From positions 1 through 64,000 of the forward strand of contig JAUIZM010000156.1 of NCBI GenBank assembly GCA_030848705.1: a stretch of 64,000 bases of DNA, in the 5' to 3' direction. The notes beneath the pieces were generated by a model. It made no database searches. It had not been told where the DNA came from and saw only the letters and a list, made by a program, of their open reading frames with translations. The stretch's first letter is position 1. Every line of letters starts with the position of its first letter. Shown here piece after piece: positions 1 through 8,802 of the stretch. A program made the position numbers and the translations under genes. Origin of the DNA: Heracleum sosnowskyi (Eukaryota; Streptophyta; Magnoliopsida; Apiales; Apiaceae).

Positions 1-106
1 CCAAAAAGTGGGTTTTTGCCCATTTTCGGGGGTCGAAAAAACCCATTTCCGGAAATGAAATTTCGCATTTTTTGGTTCGTACGTCCATTTTGTACCTCTA
101 TTTTAG

Positions 107-114
107 CACGTGAC
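107..114 (-). promoter_or_regulatory. CACGTG (E-box core) in GTCACGTG context, one per monomer
   Basis: Nearly every monomer contains CACGTGAC, which reads GTCACGTG on the minus strand. CACGTG is the core site of many bHLH proteins, and GTCACGTG fits the budding-yeast CDEI consensus RTCACRTG bound by Cbf1. I saw few exceptions: CATGTG in one tetramer class (2,373; 3,128; 4,071 and their copies at 13.9, 14.7 and 15.4 kb), CACGGG near 53,392, 57,741 and 61,520, and TACGTG near 53,013, 54,535, 57,361, 58,875, 61,140 and 62,655. The strong conservation is visible; protein binding is inference. It may reflect homogenisation alone. Confidence 0.45.
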
Positions 115-181
115 AAAAAAAATCGGAAGAAAAATGTCGGGAACCTCGTTTTTTGAGCGCGTGAAAATGCCAGTGAAACCA

Positions 182-196
182 TTTTTGGGCCAAAAA
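182..196. repeat. Inverted repeat TTTTTGG-G-CCAAAAA
   Basis: Two 7-base arms flank a single G in this monomer. The class with GTTTTTGGCC removes the central base and makes a perfect palindrome (see 1,882-1,895). The element occurs once per monomer, with three arm variants: CCATTTTTGGG, CCAGTTTTGGG and CCAATTTTGGG. Confidence 0.85.
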
Positions 197-232
197 GTGG
201 GTTTTTGCCCATTTTCGGGGGTCGAAAAAACC

Positions 233-246
233 CATTTCCGGAAATG
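233..246. repeat. 14-bp perfect palindrome centred on CCGG
   Basis: CATTTCCGGAAATG is self-complementary over all 14 bases and occurs in most monomers. Disrupting variants are class-specific: CCAG (P1 monomers from about 27.4 kb), TCTGG (near 990, 40,855, 59,009 and 62,788), CCAC (53,712; 58,061; 61,840) and CCCG (59,763; 63,542). Just 3' lies GAAATTTC, an 8-bp palindrome in the classes whose tail begins TTTC. Confidence 0.9.
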
Positions 247-266
247 AAATTTCACTTTTTTTGGTC

Positions 267-272
267 CGTACG
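267..272. repeat. CGTACG palindrome within GGTCCGTACGTCC
   Basis: This palindrome occurs once per monomer. Variants mark classes: GGTTCG and GGTTCA tails (b1, b4, c1), CGTATATCC (class Q1 and relatives near 26.7, 30.5, 34.65, 39.2 and 41.27 kb), GGTCTG, and TTCGTCC (R1 and P1). Confidence 0.85.
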
Positions 273-455
273 TCCATTTTTTACCTCTATTTTAGCACGT
301 GACAAAAAAAATCGGAAGAAAAATGTCGGGAACCTCATTTTTTGAGCGCGTGAAAATGCCCGTGAAACCAGTTTTGGGCCAAAAAGTGGGTTTTTCCCAT
401 TTTCGGGGGTCGAAAAAACCCATTTCCGGAAATGAAATTTCGCGTTTTTTGGTCC

Positions 456-463
456 GTACGTAC
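456..463. repeat. GTACGTAC variant palindrome of classes b3, b6, b7
   Basis: In these classes the tail reads CCGTACGTACATT instead of CCGTACGTCCATT, extending the self-complementary core to 8 bases. It is confined to the B and E blocks of the left third of the window. Confidence 0.8.
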
Positions 464-1519
464 ATTTTTTACCTCTATTTTAGCACGTGACAAAAAAAAT
501 CGGAAGAAAAATGTGGGGAACCTCGTTTTTTGAGCGCGTGAAAATGCCCGTGAAACCAGTTTTGGGCCAAAAAGTGGGTTTTTGCCCATTTTCGGGGGTC
601 GAAAAAACCCATTTCCGGAAATGAAATTTCGCATTTTTTGGTTCGTACGTCCATTTTGTACCTCTATTTTAGCACGTGACAAAAAAAATCGGAAGAAAAA
701 TGTCGGGAACCTCGTTTTTTGAGCGCGTGAAAATGCCAGTGAAACCATTTTTGGGCCAAAAAGTGGGTTTTTGCCCATTTTCGGGGGTCGAAAAAACCCA
801 TTTCCGGAAATGAAATTTCACTTTTTTTGGTCCGTACGTCCATTTTTTACCTCTATTTTAGCACGTGACAAAAAAAATCGGAAGAAAAATGTCGGGAACC
901 TCATTTTTTGAGCGCGTGAAAATGCCCGTGAAACCAGTTTTGGGCCAAAAAGTGGGTTTTTCCCATTTTCGGGGGTCGAAAAAACCCATTTCTGGAAATG
1001 AAATTACGCGTTTTTTGGTCCGTACGTACATTTTTTACCTCTATTTTAGCACGTGACAAAAAAAATCGGAAGAAAAATGTGGGGAACCTCGTTTTTTGAG
1101 CGCGTGAAAATGCCCGTGAAACCAGTTTTGGGCCAAAAAGTGGGTTTTTCCCATTTTCGGGGGTCGAAAAAACCCATTTCCGGAAATGAAATTTCGCGTT
1201 TTTTTGGTCCGTACGTACATTTTTTACCTCTATTTTAGCACGTGGACATAAAAAATCGGAAGAAAAATGTAGGGAACCTCGTTTTTTGAGCGCGTTAAAA
1301 TGCCAGTGAAACCAGTTTTGGGCCAAAAAGTGGGTTTTTTCCCATTTTCGGGGGTCGAAAAAACCCATTTCCGGAAATGAAATTTCACGTTTTTTGGTCC
1401 GTACGTCCATTTTGCACCTCTATTTTAGCACGTGACAAAAAAAATCGGAAGAAAAATGTCGGGAACCTCGTTTTTTGAGCGCGTGAAAATGCCAGTGAAA
1501 CCATTTTTGGGCCAAAAAG

Positions 1520-1556
1520 TGGGTTTTTTCCCATTTTCGGGGGTCGAAAAAACCCA
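1520..1556. repeat. Per-monomer hairpin arms TGGGTTTTTT / AAAAAACCCA
   Basis: Two 10-base complementary arms (1,520-1,529 and 1,547-1,556) enclose a 17-base loop that itself contains CCC and GGGGG. The pair can form a stem-loop in RNA or a cruciform arm in supercoiled DNA. Classes with TTTTTGCCC or TTTTTCCC keep a 9-base version. The arms are present in essentially every monomer; formation in vivo is inference. Confidence 0.75.
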
Positions 1557-1881
1557 TTTCCGGAAATGAAATTTCGCTTTTTTTGGTCCGTACGTCCATT
1601 TTGTACCTCTATTTTAGCACGTGACAAAAAAAATTGGAAGAAAAATGTCGGGAACCTAGTTTTTTGAGCGGGTGAAAATGCCAGTGAAACCAGTTTTTGG
1701 CCAAAAAGTGGGTTTTTTCCCATTTTCGGGGGTCGAAAAAACCCATTTCCGGAAATGAAATTTGGCGTTTTTTGGTCCGTACGTCCATTTTTTACCTCTA
1801 TTTTAGCACGTGACAAAAAAATCGGAAGAAAAATGTCGGGAACCTCGTTTTTTGAGCGCGTGAAAATGCCAGTGAAACCAG

Positions 1882-1895
1882 TTTTTGGCCAAAAA
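1882..1895. repeat. Perfect 14-bp palindrome TTTTTGGCCAAAAA
   Basis: This is the GGCC-centred version of the inverted repeat, found in classes with CAGTTTTTGGCC (b1, b10, c1, c2, d1, R1, R3, R5, P1, P3, P6). These alternate with GGGCC classes, so perfect and interrupted palindromes alternate along the HORs. Confidence 0.85.
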
Positions 1896-2203
1896 GTGGG
1901 TTTTTGCCCATTTTCGGGGGTCGAAAAAACCCATTTCCGGAAATGAAATTTCGCATTTTTTGGTTCATACGTCCATTTTGTACCTCTATTTTAGCACGTG
2001 ACAAAAAAAATCGGAAGAAAAATGTCGGGAACCTCGTTTTTTGAGCGCGTGAAAATGCCAGTGAAACCATTTTTGGGCCAAAAAGTGGGTTTTTGCCCAT
2101 TTTCGGGGGTCGAAAAAACCCATTTCCGGAAATGAAATTTCACTTTTTTTGGTCCGTACGTCAATTTTGTACCTCTATTTTAGCACGTGGCAAAAAAAAT
2201 CGG

Positions 2204-2209
2204 AATAAA
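2204..2209 (+). other. AATAAA hexamer created in some monomer classes
   Basis: Classes with GGAATAAAAACG or GGAATAAAAATG instead of GGAAGAAAAATG contain a canonical AATAAA on the plus strand (c2, d4, n1, P3, P4). In class R3 the related GAATTAAAACG breaks it. It matches the eukaryotic polyadenylation hexamer but is short and in an A-rich context, so a role is doubtful. Confidence 0.2.
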
Positions 2210-2561
2210 AACGTCGGGAACCTCGTTTTTTGAGCGGGTGAAAATGCCAGTGAAACCAGTTTTTGGCCAAAGAGTGGGTTTTTTCCCATTTTCGGGGGTC
2301 GAAAAAACCCATTTCCGGAAATGAAATTTGGCGTTTTTTGGTCCGTACGTCCATTTTGTACCTCTATTTTAGCATGTGACAAAAAAAATCGAAAGAAAAA
2401 TGTCGGGAACCTCGTTTTTTGAGCGCGTGAAAATGCCAGTGAAACCAATTTTGGGCCAAAAAGTGGGTTTTTTCCCATTTTCGGGGGTCGAAAAAACCCA
2501 TTTCCGGAAATGAAATTTGGCGTTTTTTGGTCCGTACGTCCATTTTTTACCTCTATTTTAG

Positions 2562-3316
2562 CACGTGACAAAAAAATCGGAAGAAAAATGTCGGGAACCT
2601 CGTTTTTTGAGCGCGTGAAAATGCCAGTGAAACCAGTTTTTGGCCAAAAAGTGGGTTTTTGCCCATTTTCGGGGGTCGAAAAAACCCATTTCCGGAAATG
2701 AAATTTCGCATTTTTTGGTTCATACGTCCATTTTGTACCTCTATTTTAGCACGTGACAAAAAAAATCGGAAGAAAAATGTCGGGAACCTCGTTTTTTGAG
2801 CGCGTGAAAATGCCAGTGAAACCATTTTTGGGCCAAAAAGTGGGTTTTTGCCCATTTTCGGGGGTCGAAAAAACCCATTTCCGGAAATGAAATTTCACTT
2901 TTTTTGGTCCGTACGTCAATTTTGTACCTCTATTTTAGCACGTGGCAAAAAAAATCGGAATAAAAACGTCGGGAACCTCGTTTTTTGAGCGCGTGAAAAT
3001 GCCAGTGAAACCAGTTTTTGGCCAAAGAGTGGGTTTTTTCCCATTTTCGGGGGTCGAAAAAACCCATTTCCGGAAATGAAATTTGGCGTTTTTTGGTCCG
3101 TACGTCCATTTTGTACCTCTATTTTAGCATGTGACAAAAAAAATCGAAAGAAAAATGTCGGGAACCTCGTTTTTTGAGCGCGTGAAAATGCCAGTGAAAC
3201 CAATTTTGGGCCAAAAAGTGGGTTTTTTCCCATTTTCGGGGGTCGAAAAAACCCATTTCCGGAAATGAAATTTGGCGTTTTTTGGTCCGTACGTCCATTT
3301 TTTACCTCTATTTTAG
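2562..3316 (+). repeat. Tetramer HOR C, first array, unit 2 (755 bp)
   Basis: It repeats the four classes of unit 1 in the same order. The one clear difference is GCGCGTG instead of GCGGGTG in the c2 monomer (near 2,991). Confidence 0.9.
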
Positions 3317-3505
3317 CACGTGACAAAAAAATCGGAAGAAAAATGTCGGGAACCTCGTTTTTTGAGCGCGTGAAAATGCCAGTGAAACCAGTTTTTGGCC
3401 AAAAAGTGGGTTTTTGCCCATTTTCGGGGGTCGAAAAAACCCATTTCCGGAAATGAAATTTGGCGTTTTTTTGGTCCGTACGTCCATTTTTTACCTCTAT
3501 TTTAG
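3317..3505 (+). repeat. Stray monomer inserted between C units
   Basis: This single c1-type monomer ends in a GGCG tail with a T7 tract and TTTTTTACC instead of the CGCAT tail. It looks like a c1/c3 hybrid and shifts the tetramer register by one monomer. The equivalent place in the second C array (between 14,842 and 14,843) lacks it. Confidence 0.85.
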
Positions 3506-4259
3506 CACGTGACAAAAAAATCGGAAGAAAAATGTCGGGAACCTCGTTTTTTGAGCGCGTGAAAATGCCAGTGAAACCAGTTTTTGGCCAAAAAGTGGGT
3601 TTTTGCCCATTTTCGGGGGTCGAAAAAACCCATTTCCGGAAATGAAATTTCGCATTTTTTGGTTCATACGTCCATTTTGTACCTCTATTTTAGCACGTGA
3701 CAAAAAAAATCGGAAGAAAAATGTCGGGAACCTCGTTTTTTGAGCGCGTGAAAATGCCAGTGAAACCATTTTTGGGCCAAAAAGTGGGTTTTTGCCCATT
3801 TTCGGGGGTCGAAAAAACCCATTTCCGGAAATGAAATTTCACTTTTTTTGGTCCGTACGTCAATTTTGTACCTCTATTTTAGCACGTGGCAAAAAAAATC
3901 GGAATAAAAACGTCGGGAACCTCGTTTTTTGAGCGGGTGAAAATGCCAGTGAAACCAGTTTTTGGCCAAAGAGTGGGTTTTTTCCCATTTTCGGGGGTCG
4001 AAAAAACCCATTTCCGGAAATGAAATTTGGCGTTTTTTGGTCCGTACGTCCATTTTGTACCTCTATTTTAGCATGTGACAAAAAAAATCGAAAGAAAAAT
4101 GTCGGGAACCTCGTTTTTTGAGCGCGTGAAAATGCCAGTGAAACCAATTTTGGGCCAAAAAGTGGGTTTTTCCCATTTTCGGGGGTCGAAAAAACCCATT
4201 TCCGGAAATGAAATTTCACTTTTTTTGGTCCGTACGTCCATTTTGTACCTCTATTTTAG
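3506..4259 (+). repeat. Tetramer HOR C, first array, unit 3 with changed last tail
   Basis: It has the same four classes, but the last monomer (CATGTG, CCAATTTT) has TTTTTCCC and a CAC tail with GTACC, which is the transition into block D. Confidence 0.85.
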
Positions 4260-5015
4260 CACGTGACAAAACAAATCGGAAGAAAAATGTCGGGAACCTC
4301 GTTTTTTGAGCGGGTGAAAATGCCAGTGAAACCAGTTTTTGGCCAAAAAGTGGGTTTTTTTCCAATTTTCGGGGGTCGAAAAAACCCATTTCCAGAAATG
4401 AAATTTGGCGTTTTTTGGTCCGTACGTCCATTTTTTACCTCTATTTTAGCACGTGACAAAAAAAATCGGAAGAAAAATGTAGGGAACCTCGTTTTTTGAG
4501 CGCGTTAAAATGCCAGTGAAACCAGTTTTGGGCCAAAAAGTGGGTTTTTTCCCCTTTTCGGGGGTCGAAAAAACCCATTTCCGGAAATGAAATTTCGCGT
4601 TTTTTGGTCCGTACGTCCATTTTGTACCTCTATTTTAGCACGTGACAAAAAAAATCGAAAGAAAAATGTCGGGAACCTCGTTTTTTGAGCGCGTGAAAAT
4701 GCCAGTGAAACCATTTTTGGGCCAAAAAGTGGGTTTTTGCCCATTTTCGGGGGTCGAAAAAACCCATTTCCGGAAATGAAATTTCACTTTTTTTGGTCCG
4801 TACGTCCATTTTGTACCTCTATTTTAGCACGTGACAAAAAAATCGGAATAAAAACGTCGAGAACCTCGTTTTTTGAGCGGGTGAAAATGCCAGTGAAACC
4901 AGTTTTTGGCCAAAAAGTGGGTTTTTTCCCATTTTCGGGGGTCGAAAAAACCCATTTCCGGAAATGAAATTTGGCGTTTTTTGGTCCGTACGTCCATTTT
5001 TTACCTCTATTTTAG
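4260..5015 (+). repeat. Block D, copy 1 (four monomers)
   Basis: The classes are: d1 (ACAAAACAAATCGG, GCGGGTG, TTTCCAATTTTCGG, CCAG, GGCG tail); d2 (GTAGGG, GCGCGTT, TTTCCCCTTTTCGG, CGCG tail); d3 (CGAAAG, CCATTTTT, CAC tail); d4 (A7, AATAAAAACGTCGAG, GCGGGTG, GGCG tail). It leads directly into block B. With the preceding CCAATTTT monomer it is the source or relative of the pentamer at 18.4-21.3 kb. Confidence 0.85.
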
Positions 5016-6904
5016 CACGTGACAAAAAAATCGGAAGAAAAACGTCGGGAACCTCGTTTTTTGAGCGCGTGAAAATGCCAGTGAAACCAGTTTTTGGCCA
5101 AAAAGTGGGTTTTTGCCCATTTTCGGGGGTCGAAAAAACCCATTTCCGGAAATGAAATTTCGCATTTTTTGGTTCGTACGTCCATTTTGTACCTCTATTT
5201 TAGCACGTGACAAAAAAAATCGGAAGAAAAATGTCGGGAACCTCGTTTTTTGAGCGCGTGAAAATGCCAGTGAAACCATTTTTGGGCCAAAAAGTGGGTT
5301 TTTGCCCATTTTCGGGGGTCGAAAAAACCCATTTCCGGAAATGAAATTTCACTTTTTTTGGTCCGTACGTCCATTTTTTACCTCTATTTTAGCACGTGAC
5401 AAAAAAAATCGGAAGAAAAATGTCGGGAACCTCATTTTTTGAGCGCGTGAAAATGCCCGTGAAACCAGTTTTGGGCCAAAAAGTTGGTTTTTCCCATTTT
5501 CGGGGGTCGAAAAAACCCATTTCCGGAAATGAAATTTCGCGTTTTTTGGTCCGTACGTACATTTTTTACCTCTATTTTAGCACGTGACAAAAAAAATCGG
5601 AAGAAAAATGTGGGGAACCTCGTTTTTTGAGCGCGTGAAAATGCCCGTGAAACCAGTTTTGGGCCAAAAAGTGGGTTTTTGCCCATTTTCGGGGGTCGAA
5701 AAAACCCATTTCCGGAAATGAAATTTCGCATTTTTTGGTTCGTACGTCCATTTTGTACCTCTATTTTAGCACGTGACAAAAAAAATCGGAAGAAAAATGT
5801 CGGGAACCTCGTTTTTTGAGCGCGTGAAAATGCCAGTGAAACCATTTTTGGGCCAAAAAGTGGGTTTTTGCCCATTTTCGGGGGTCGAAAAAACCCATTT
5901 CCGGAAATGAAATTTCACTTTTTTTGGTCCGTACGTCCATTTTTTACCTCTATTTTAGCACGTGACAAAAAAAATCGGAAGAAAAATGTCGGGAACCTCA
6001 TTTTTTGAGCGCGTGAAAATGCCCGTGAAACCAGTTTTGGGCCAAAAAGTGGGTTTTTCCCATTTTCGGGGGTCGAAAAAACCCATTTCCGGAAATGAAA
6101 TTTCGCGTTTTTTGGTCCGTACGTACATTTTTTACCTCTATTTTAGCACGTGACAAAAAAAATCGGAAGAAAAATGTGGGGAACCTCGTTTTTTGAGCGC
6201 GTGAAAATGCCCGTGAAACCAGTTTTGGGCCAAAAAGTGGGTTTTTCCCATTTTCGGGGGTCGAAAAAACCCATTTCCGGAAATGAAATTTCGCGTTTTT
6301 TGGTCCGTACGTACATTTTTTACCTCTATTTTAGCACGTGACATAAAAAATCGGAAGAAAAATGTAGGGAACCTCATTTTTTGAGCGCGTTAAAATGCCA
6401 GTGAAACCAGTTTTGGGCCAAAAAGTGGGTTTTTTCCCATTTTCGGGGGTCGAAAAAACCCATTTCCGGAAATGAAATTTCACGTTTTTTGGTCCGTACG
6501 TCCATTTTGTACCTCTATTTTAGCACGTGACAAAAAAAATCGGAAGAAAAATGTCGGGAACCTCGTTTTTTTGAGCGCGTGAAAATGCCAGTGAAACCAT
6601 TTTTGGGCCAAAAAGTGGGGTTTTTTCCCATTTTCGGGGGTCGAAAAAAACCCATTTCCGGAAATGAAATTTCGCGTTTTTTGGTCCGTACGTCCATTTT
6701 GTACCTCTATTTTAGCACGTGACAAAAAAAATTGGAAGAAAAATGTCGGGAACCTAGTTTTTTGAGCGGGTGAAAATGCCAGTGAAACCAGTTTTTGGCC
6801 AAAAAGTGGGTTTTTTCCCATTTTCGGGGGTCGAAAAAACCCATTTCCGGAAATGAAATTTGGCGTTTTTTGGTCGGTACGTCCATTTTTTACCTCTATT
6901 TTAG
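5016..6904 (+). repeat. HOR block B, copy 2 (complete, ten monomers)
   Basis: The order b1 to b10 is complete. The last two monomers (6,525-6,904) contain extra homopolymer bases not seen in other B copies. The b9 tail is CGCG instead of CGC-T7, and the last monomer has GGTCGGTACG. Confidence 0.85.
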
Positions 6905-7473
6905 CACGTGACATAAAAAATCGGAAGAAAAATGTAGGGAACCTCGTTTTTTGAGCGCGTTAAAATGCCAGTGAAACCAGTTTTGGGCCAAAAAGTGGGT
7001 TTTTTCCCATTTTCGGGGGTCGAAAAAACCCATTTACGGAAATGAAATTTCACGTTTTTTGGTCCGTACGTCCATTTTGTACCTCTATTTTAGCACGTGA
7101 CAAAAAAAATCGGAAGAAAAATGTCGGGAACCTCGTTTTTTGAGCGCGTGAAAATGCCAGTGAAACCATTTTTTGGGCCAAAAAGTGGGTTTTTTTCCCA
7201 TTTTCGGGGGTCGAAAAAACCCATTTCCGGAAATGAAATTTCGCTTTTTTTGGTCCGTACGTCCATTTTGTACCTCTATTTTAGCACGTGACAAAAAAAA
7301 TCGGAAGAAAAATGTCGGGACCCTAGTTTTTTGAGCGGGTGAAAATGCCAGTGAAACCAGTTTTTGGCCAAAAAGTGGGTTTTTTCCCATTTTCGGGGGT
7401 CGAAAAAACCCATTTCCGGAAATGAAATTTGGCGTTTTTTGGTCCGTACGTCCATTTTTTACCTCTATTTTAG
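6905..7473 (+). repeat. Extra b8-b9-b10 trimer
   Basis: Three monomers repeat the end of block B (ACATAAAAAA with GTAGGG; CCATTTTTTGGG; CCCTAG with GCGGGTG). They form a local trimer duplication with the monomers just before. Odd bases: CATTTACGG near 7,034 and GGGACCCTAG near 7,320. Confidence 0.8.
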
Positions 7474-8802
7474 CACGTGACAAAAAAATCGGAAGAAAAA
7501 CGTCGGGAACCTCGTTTTTTGAGCGCGTGAAAATGCCAGTGAAACCAGTTTTTGGCCAAAAAGTGGGTTTTTGCCCATTTTCGGGGGGTCGAAAAAACCC
7601 ATTTCCGGAAATGAAATTTCGCATTTTTTGGTTCGTACGTCCATTTTGTACCTCTATTTTAGCACGTGACAAAAAAAAATCGGAAGAAAAATGTCGGGAA
7701 CCTCGTTTTTTGAGCGCGTGAAAATGCCAGTGAAACCATTTTTGGGCCAAAAAGTGGGTTTTTTCCCATTTTCGGGGGTCGAAAAAACCCATTTCCGGAA
7801 ATGAAATTTCGCTTTTTTTTGGTCCGTACGTCCATTTTGTACCTCTATTTTAGCACGTGACAAAAAAAATCGGAAGAAAAATGTCGGGAACCTCGTTTTT
7901 TGAGCGCGTGAAAATGCTAGTGAAACCAGTTTTGGGCCAAAAAGTGGGTTTTTTCCCATTTTCGGGGGTCGAAAAAACCCATTTCCGGAAATGAAATTTT
8001 CGCGTTTTTTGGTCCGTACGTCCATTTTTTACCTCTATTTTAGCACGTGACAAAAAAAATCAGAAGAAAAATGTCGGGAACCTCGTTTTTTGAGCGCGTG
8101 AAAAATGCCCGTGAAACCAGTTTTGGGCCAAAAAGTGGGTTTTTCCCATTTTCGGGGGTCGAAAAAACCCATTTCCGGAAATGAAATTTTGCGTTTTTTG
8201 GTCCGTACGTACATTTTTTACCTCTATTTTAGCACGTGACATAAAAAATCGGAAGAAAAATGTAGGGAACCTCGTTTTTTGAGCCCGTTAAAATGCCAGT
8301 GAAACCAGTTTTGGGCCAAAAAGTGGGTTTTTTCCCATTTTCGGGGGTCGAAAAAACCCATTTCCGGAAATGAAATTTCACGTTTTTTGGTCCGTACGTC
8401 CATTTTGTACCTCTATTTTAGCACGTGACAAAAAAAAATCGGAAGAAAAATGTCGGGAACCTCGTTTTTTGAGCGCGTGAAAATGCCAGTGAAACCATTT
8501 TTGGGCCAAAAAGTGGGTTTTTTCCCATTTTCGGGGGTCGAAAAAACCCATTTCCGGAAATGAAAATTTCGCTTTTTTTGGTCCGTACGTCCATTTTGTA
8601 CCTCTATTTTAGCACGTGACAAAAAAAATCGGAAGAAAAATGTCGGGAACCTAGTTTTTTGAGCGGGTGAAAATGCCAGTGAAACCAGTTTTTGGCCAAA
8701 AAGTGGGTTTTTTCCCATTTTCGGGGGTCGAAAAAACCCATTTCCGGAAATGAAATTTGGCGTTTTTTGGTCCGTACGTCCATTTTTTTACCTCTATTTT
8801 AG
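7474..8802 (+). repeat. Seven-monomer block E, copy 1 (1,329 bp)
   Basis: The order is b1-like; CCATTTTT with CGC-T8 tail; GCTAGTG with CGCG tail; ATCAGAAG with CCCGTG and a TTTTGCG tail; ACATAAAAAA with GCCCGTT; b9; b10. Copy 2 at 10,124-11,446 is 6 bp shorter. The excess is mainly single extra bases in A, T or G runs (for example TCGGGGGGTCG near 7,581 and A9 at 7,670 and 8,430). Confidence 0.85.

Larger units (their letters stand above)
107..295 (+). repeat. Reference monomer (189 bp), phase set at CACGTG
   Basis: This first complete monomer is used as the reference. In order it holds: CACGTGAC; an A8 tract; ATCGGAAGAAAAATGTCGGG; CCTCG followed by T6; GAGCGCGTG; GCCAGTGAAACC; an inverted repeat around GGGCC; GTGGGTTTTTGCCC; TTTTCGGGGGTCG with A6; the palindrome around TTTCCGGAAA; a tail of TTTCAC plus a T7 tract; GGTCCGTACGTCC; and TTACCTCTATTTTAG. 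Variable sites used to class monomers are the A-tract, GTCGGG (or GTGGGG, GTAGGG), CCTCG (CCTCA, CCTAG), GCGCGTG (GCGGGTG, GCGCGTT), CCAGTG (CCCGTG, GCGAGTG, GCTAGTG), the GGCC arm, the TTTTGCCC or TTTTTCCC step, the tail (CAC, CGCG, CGCAT, GGCG, TTGC) and GTACC or TTACC. This copy belongs to class b2. Confidence 0.95.
1..1806 (+). repeat. HOR block B, copy 1 (5' end cut by window edge)
   Basis: Block B is a ten-monomer unit. Its classes are: b1 (A7, GGCC palindrome, CGCAT tail with GGTTCG); b2 (CCATTTTT, CAC tail); b3 (CCTCA, CCCGTG, GTACGTAC tail); b4 (GTGGGG, CGCAT tail); b5 like b2; b6 like b3; b7 (GTGGGG, GTACGTAC tail); b8 (ACATAAAAAA, GTAGGG, GCGCGTT, CACG tail); b9 (CCATTTTT, CGC-T7 tail); b10 (ATTGG, CCTAG, GCGGGTG, GGCG tail). 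Here only the end of b1 is present. Classes b2-b4 and b5-b7 are an internal trimer duplication with a 566-bp offset. Odd bases in this copy: TTTCTGG and ATTACGCG in b6 and CACGTGGACAT at the start of b8. Confidence 0.85.
1807..2561 (+). repeat. Tetramer HOR C, first array, unit 1 (755 bp)
   Basis: The unit holds four classes: c1 (A7 tract, GGCC palindrome, TTTTTGCCC, CGCAT tail with GGTTCA); c2-like c1b (CCATTTTT, CAC tail, CGTCAATTTTG); c2 (CACGTGGC, AATAAAAACG, GCGGGTG, CAAAGAG, GGCG tail); c3 (CATGTGAC, CGAAAG, CCAATTTTGGG, GGCG tail, TTTTTTACC). The next unit starts exactly 755 bp later. Confidence 0.9.

Noticed and set aside
211..260. CDEIII-like sequence on the minus strand (CATTTCCGGAAA), forming a yeast-type point centromere with GTCACGTG
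   Set aside because: The core is CCGGAA instead of CCGAA, the spacing and AT-rich CDEII between the two elements are missing, and point centromeres are single-copy. The resemblance is probably chance.
107..295. CENP-B box
   Set aside because: I looked for TTCG-N4-A-N2-CGGG on both strands around TTTTCGGGGG, TTTCGCG and GTCGGG. The spacing or the required A is wrong in every class.
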